64,000 bases of DNA from NCBI RefSeq assembly GCF_000002235.5, contig NW_022145615.1, forward strand, positions 15,548,712-15,612,711, given 5' to 3'. The notes under the pieces were generated by a model. It did not search any database. It was not told where the DNA came from and worked only from the letters and a program-made list of their open reading frames with translations. Positions 61,791 through 64,000 of this stretch are shown here, piece after piece (the first letter of the stretch is position 1; each line of letters starts with the position of its first letter). The position numbers and the translations under genes are program-made. This DNA comes from Strongylocentrotus purpuratus. Its lineage: Eukaryota; Echinodermata; Echinoidea; Camarodonta; Strongylocentrotidae.

Positions 61791-62977
61791 CTAGATTTGT
61801 AATACTTGTTTGGAACAAGTATAGGTGGGCTGATCCAACTAAAATTGAGACAAAACCAAAGCACATTTAAGATAACTTATTGTCTCAGCTACAACATACT
61901 CGAAGCTCAGCGAAAACAAAGCTAAAACGTTGGAGATACTGCTCTCGAAAGATGGGAATGTAGAATCCAGTTTTGAGAAAAAAATCATGTCCCGTAGAGA
62001 ATACACGCTAAATGTGAAAAATTGACATGCGTCCTTTAATCGCAAAAATACGCCATGATGCCTTTATCAAAATGAAAAATTGTGGTGGCTGCTTTTGTAG
62101 AAAATTGTCTCAGCTAAAACATTTTAAAATTTGGAAGAAAATCGATCAATATCTTCAGAGATACAATCAATTTTCCAAAAATATGCTGATGTCATAATAT
62201 GCAAAATAAAATGTTGAGTTCGGAGGCCATTATGATGACGTCATGAGTAAATTGAGGGTCAAATGAGACATGAAATCAAATCGACAGTTCATACTCTATC
62301 AGAATAAGAAAAAAAAATTGGGTACACCTTACATCCTAAAGAGCTACAATGGATTTTGTATAGGCATGTTTTTGCCCATATATGCTATGTATTATAAGAG
62401 CTCGCGCGTACGGAAATTTATGTTAAACGGTCGATCATTCCGTTATTAATAGTCATAAAGATATAAACATGGTATCAATTTGTTTGTAAACATATGTGGA
62501 ATATTATAAAAGAAAAAAAGGCAATTCTATGTTTCGTAATAGTTTTACGCGCGAAAACGCGCGCACATGCGTGTGTGCGCGATTTTTTATAAAATGCTTA
62601 AAATGGCCTAAATCTTATGCAAAAAAATTTTGAGAAGATTTTGAGCATTTCAAAATTTTGCGCGCGCTGTCGGACGTACGCGCGCGCGCGCCTTTTTTGA
62701 CCCGAAATTGACCGGACGGATATTGACCTTGATCATGATAAATATGAATGAGAAATAGCTTTTGGTTATGAAGATATGATCATGAGTTGTTTTTCCGAAA
62801 ATTTTACAAAATGGCGCCTAGATGACGTCATCAGTAAAGGTCAAGGTTGAAAACATTTTTGTGCCTTGTACATATGCCTATACATATGTGTGCCAAATTT
62901 CAAGGCATTTGATTGAGCCATTTTCACGTAATCTTGTCCACAAAAAGTGGTTAGAAATAAGAAAAATAAAGAATAAA
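61791..62977 (-). mobile_element. Module A3, right copy
   Basis: Duplicate of 14470-15656, with small run-length differences near 62585 and 62650. Confidence 0.65.
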
Positions 62978-64000
62978 CTAGATTTGTAATACTTGTTTTG
63001 AACAAGTATAGGTGGGCTGTTTCAATTAAAATTTAAAGGGCACATTTGTGATAGCTTATTGTCTCAGCTTCAACATACTCGAAGCTCAGTAAAAACGACA
63101 GATATATTGCTCGCGCGAGACGGGAATGAAGAATCCAGTTTTGAGAAAAAGTCATGTCCCATAAAGAATACACGCAAAATGTGAAAAATTGACATGCCTC
63201 CTTTAATCGCAAAAATACGCCATGATGCCTTTGTCAAAATGAAGGATAATAGTAACTGCATTTGTAGAAAATATCAAAATTTGGAAGAAAATCGATCAAT
63301 ATTTACAGAGATACAATCAATTTTCCATAAATATGCTGACGTCATAATATGCAAATTGGAATTTTGAGTTCGGAGGCCATCATGATGACGTCATGAGTTC
63401 ATTGAGGGTCAAATGAGACATGAAACAATATCTCCAATTCATACTCTATCAAAATATAAACAAAAAATTGCGGTCACCTTGCATCCCAAAGAGCTACAAT
63501 GGATTTTGTATAGGCATGTTTTTGCCCATATATGCTATGTATTACAAGAGCTCGCGCGCACGGAAATTTATGTTAAATGGTCGGTCATTCCGTTATTAAT
63601 AGTCATAAAGAGACAAACAGGGCATCAATTTGTTTGTAAAAATATCTGGAATATCATGAAAGCAAAAAAATGGCGATTCTATGCTGTGTAATAGTTTTAC
63701 GCGCGAAAACGCGCGCGCATGCGCGTGTGCGCCATTTTTTAAATATTTTTTTATAAAATGCTTAAAATGGCCTAAAACGTATGCAAAATGATTTTAAGAC
63801 GATTTTGAGCTTTTTAAAATTTTGCGCGCGCATTGACGCGCGGACGTACGCGCACGCGCGCGCGTTCTTTGACCTGAAATTGACCGGACGGATATTGTCC
63901 TTGATCATGAGAAATATGAATGAGAAATACTTTTCGGTTATGAAGATATGATCATGAGTTGATTTTCGTAAAATTTTACAAAATGGCGCCTAGATGACGT
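62978..64000 (-). mobile_element. Module A4, right copy (cut by window end)
   Basis: Duplicate of 15657-16679. Retains the full GGAAATTTATG that the left copy shortens, so the shared stretch stays open over 63413-63691. Confidence 0.65.

Larger units (their letters stand above)
47327..64000 (+). repeat. Right copy of a large direct duplication (partner 1-16679)
   Basis: Same content as 1-16679: kinesin stalk exon, fold-back elements, poly-G tracts, B1-A-A-B2-B3-A-A modules. The copy continues past the window end. Sequence left of 47327 (satellite, neck exon, MITE) has no left-copy counterpart in the window only because the window begins at that point. Some indels are private errors against the repeat family: for example 53281-53285 lacks one T of a TT that all other B copies keep, while the left copy lacks a T near 16247 that the right copy and most other A modules keep. 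Confidence 0.95.

Overview
The window looks like nuclear DNA from a marine invertebrate. It is AT-rich and mostly repetitive, with long introns, a 199-bp satellite, GC-rich alternating tracts inside otherwise AT-rich repeats, and no prokaryotic gene organisation. Frequent AGGCCT-centred palindromes and tandem TGACCTT motifs would fit an echinoderm-like animal, but that is a weak inference. Only one gene is recognisable: minus-strand exons of a kinesin-14 motor of the KIFC1/HSET/XCTK2 type. They code the coiled-coil stalk and the neck. The stalk exon carries an in-frame TAG and no motor-domain exon is visible, so the locus is either a pseudogene or a damaged or misassembled gene.

Layout. 1-5156: kinesin stalk exon (1483-1693) in intron-like DNA with several small fold-back elements, poly-G tracts and a three-copy 110-bp repeat. 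5157-23456: a head-to-tail array of two related repeat modules (A, about 1.0-1.8 kb; B, about 1.8 kb), separated by short arrays of hairpin units of about 55 bp. Read on the minus strand, A and B both end in a short hairpin followed 5-8 nt later by CTAG and then T or A, which resembles a Helitron 3' end. Modules carry CRE palindromes, octamer motifs, CG-alternating tracts and, in B, a (CAT/ATG)-rich block and a 74-nt tRNA-like sequence. No Rep/helicase ORF is present. 23457-25381: low-repeat interval containing a long-spaced inverted repeat and only weak exon signals. 25382-28254: a roughly 650-bp tandem repeat, four similar starts plus one diverged copy. 28255-28754: a gap of exactly 500 N. 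28755-45397: about 84 copies of a 199-bp satellite. 45398-45797: a two-unit dispersed repeat. 45970-46137: kinesin neck exon. 46562-47191: a MITE. 47327-64000: a second, nearly identical copy of 1-16679, including the kinesin exon with its stop codon and the A/B array.

The two large copies are in direct orientation, 47.3 kb apart, with the gap and satellite between them. Most differences I spotted are homopolymer-length changes, with few substitutions. Either this is a very recent tandem duplication, or two overlapping contigs of one locus were joined across the 500-N gap. No operon-like cooperation between genes can be described. The notable biology is the architecture of the repeats: Helitron-like modules amplified in tandem, hairpin micro-units with fixed mismatches, and a homogeneous satellite whose every unit carries a TATA-like box and two binding-site-like palindromes. 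All calls come from reading the sequence by eye; no alignment or database search was run.
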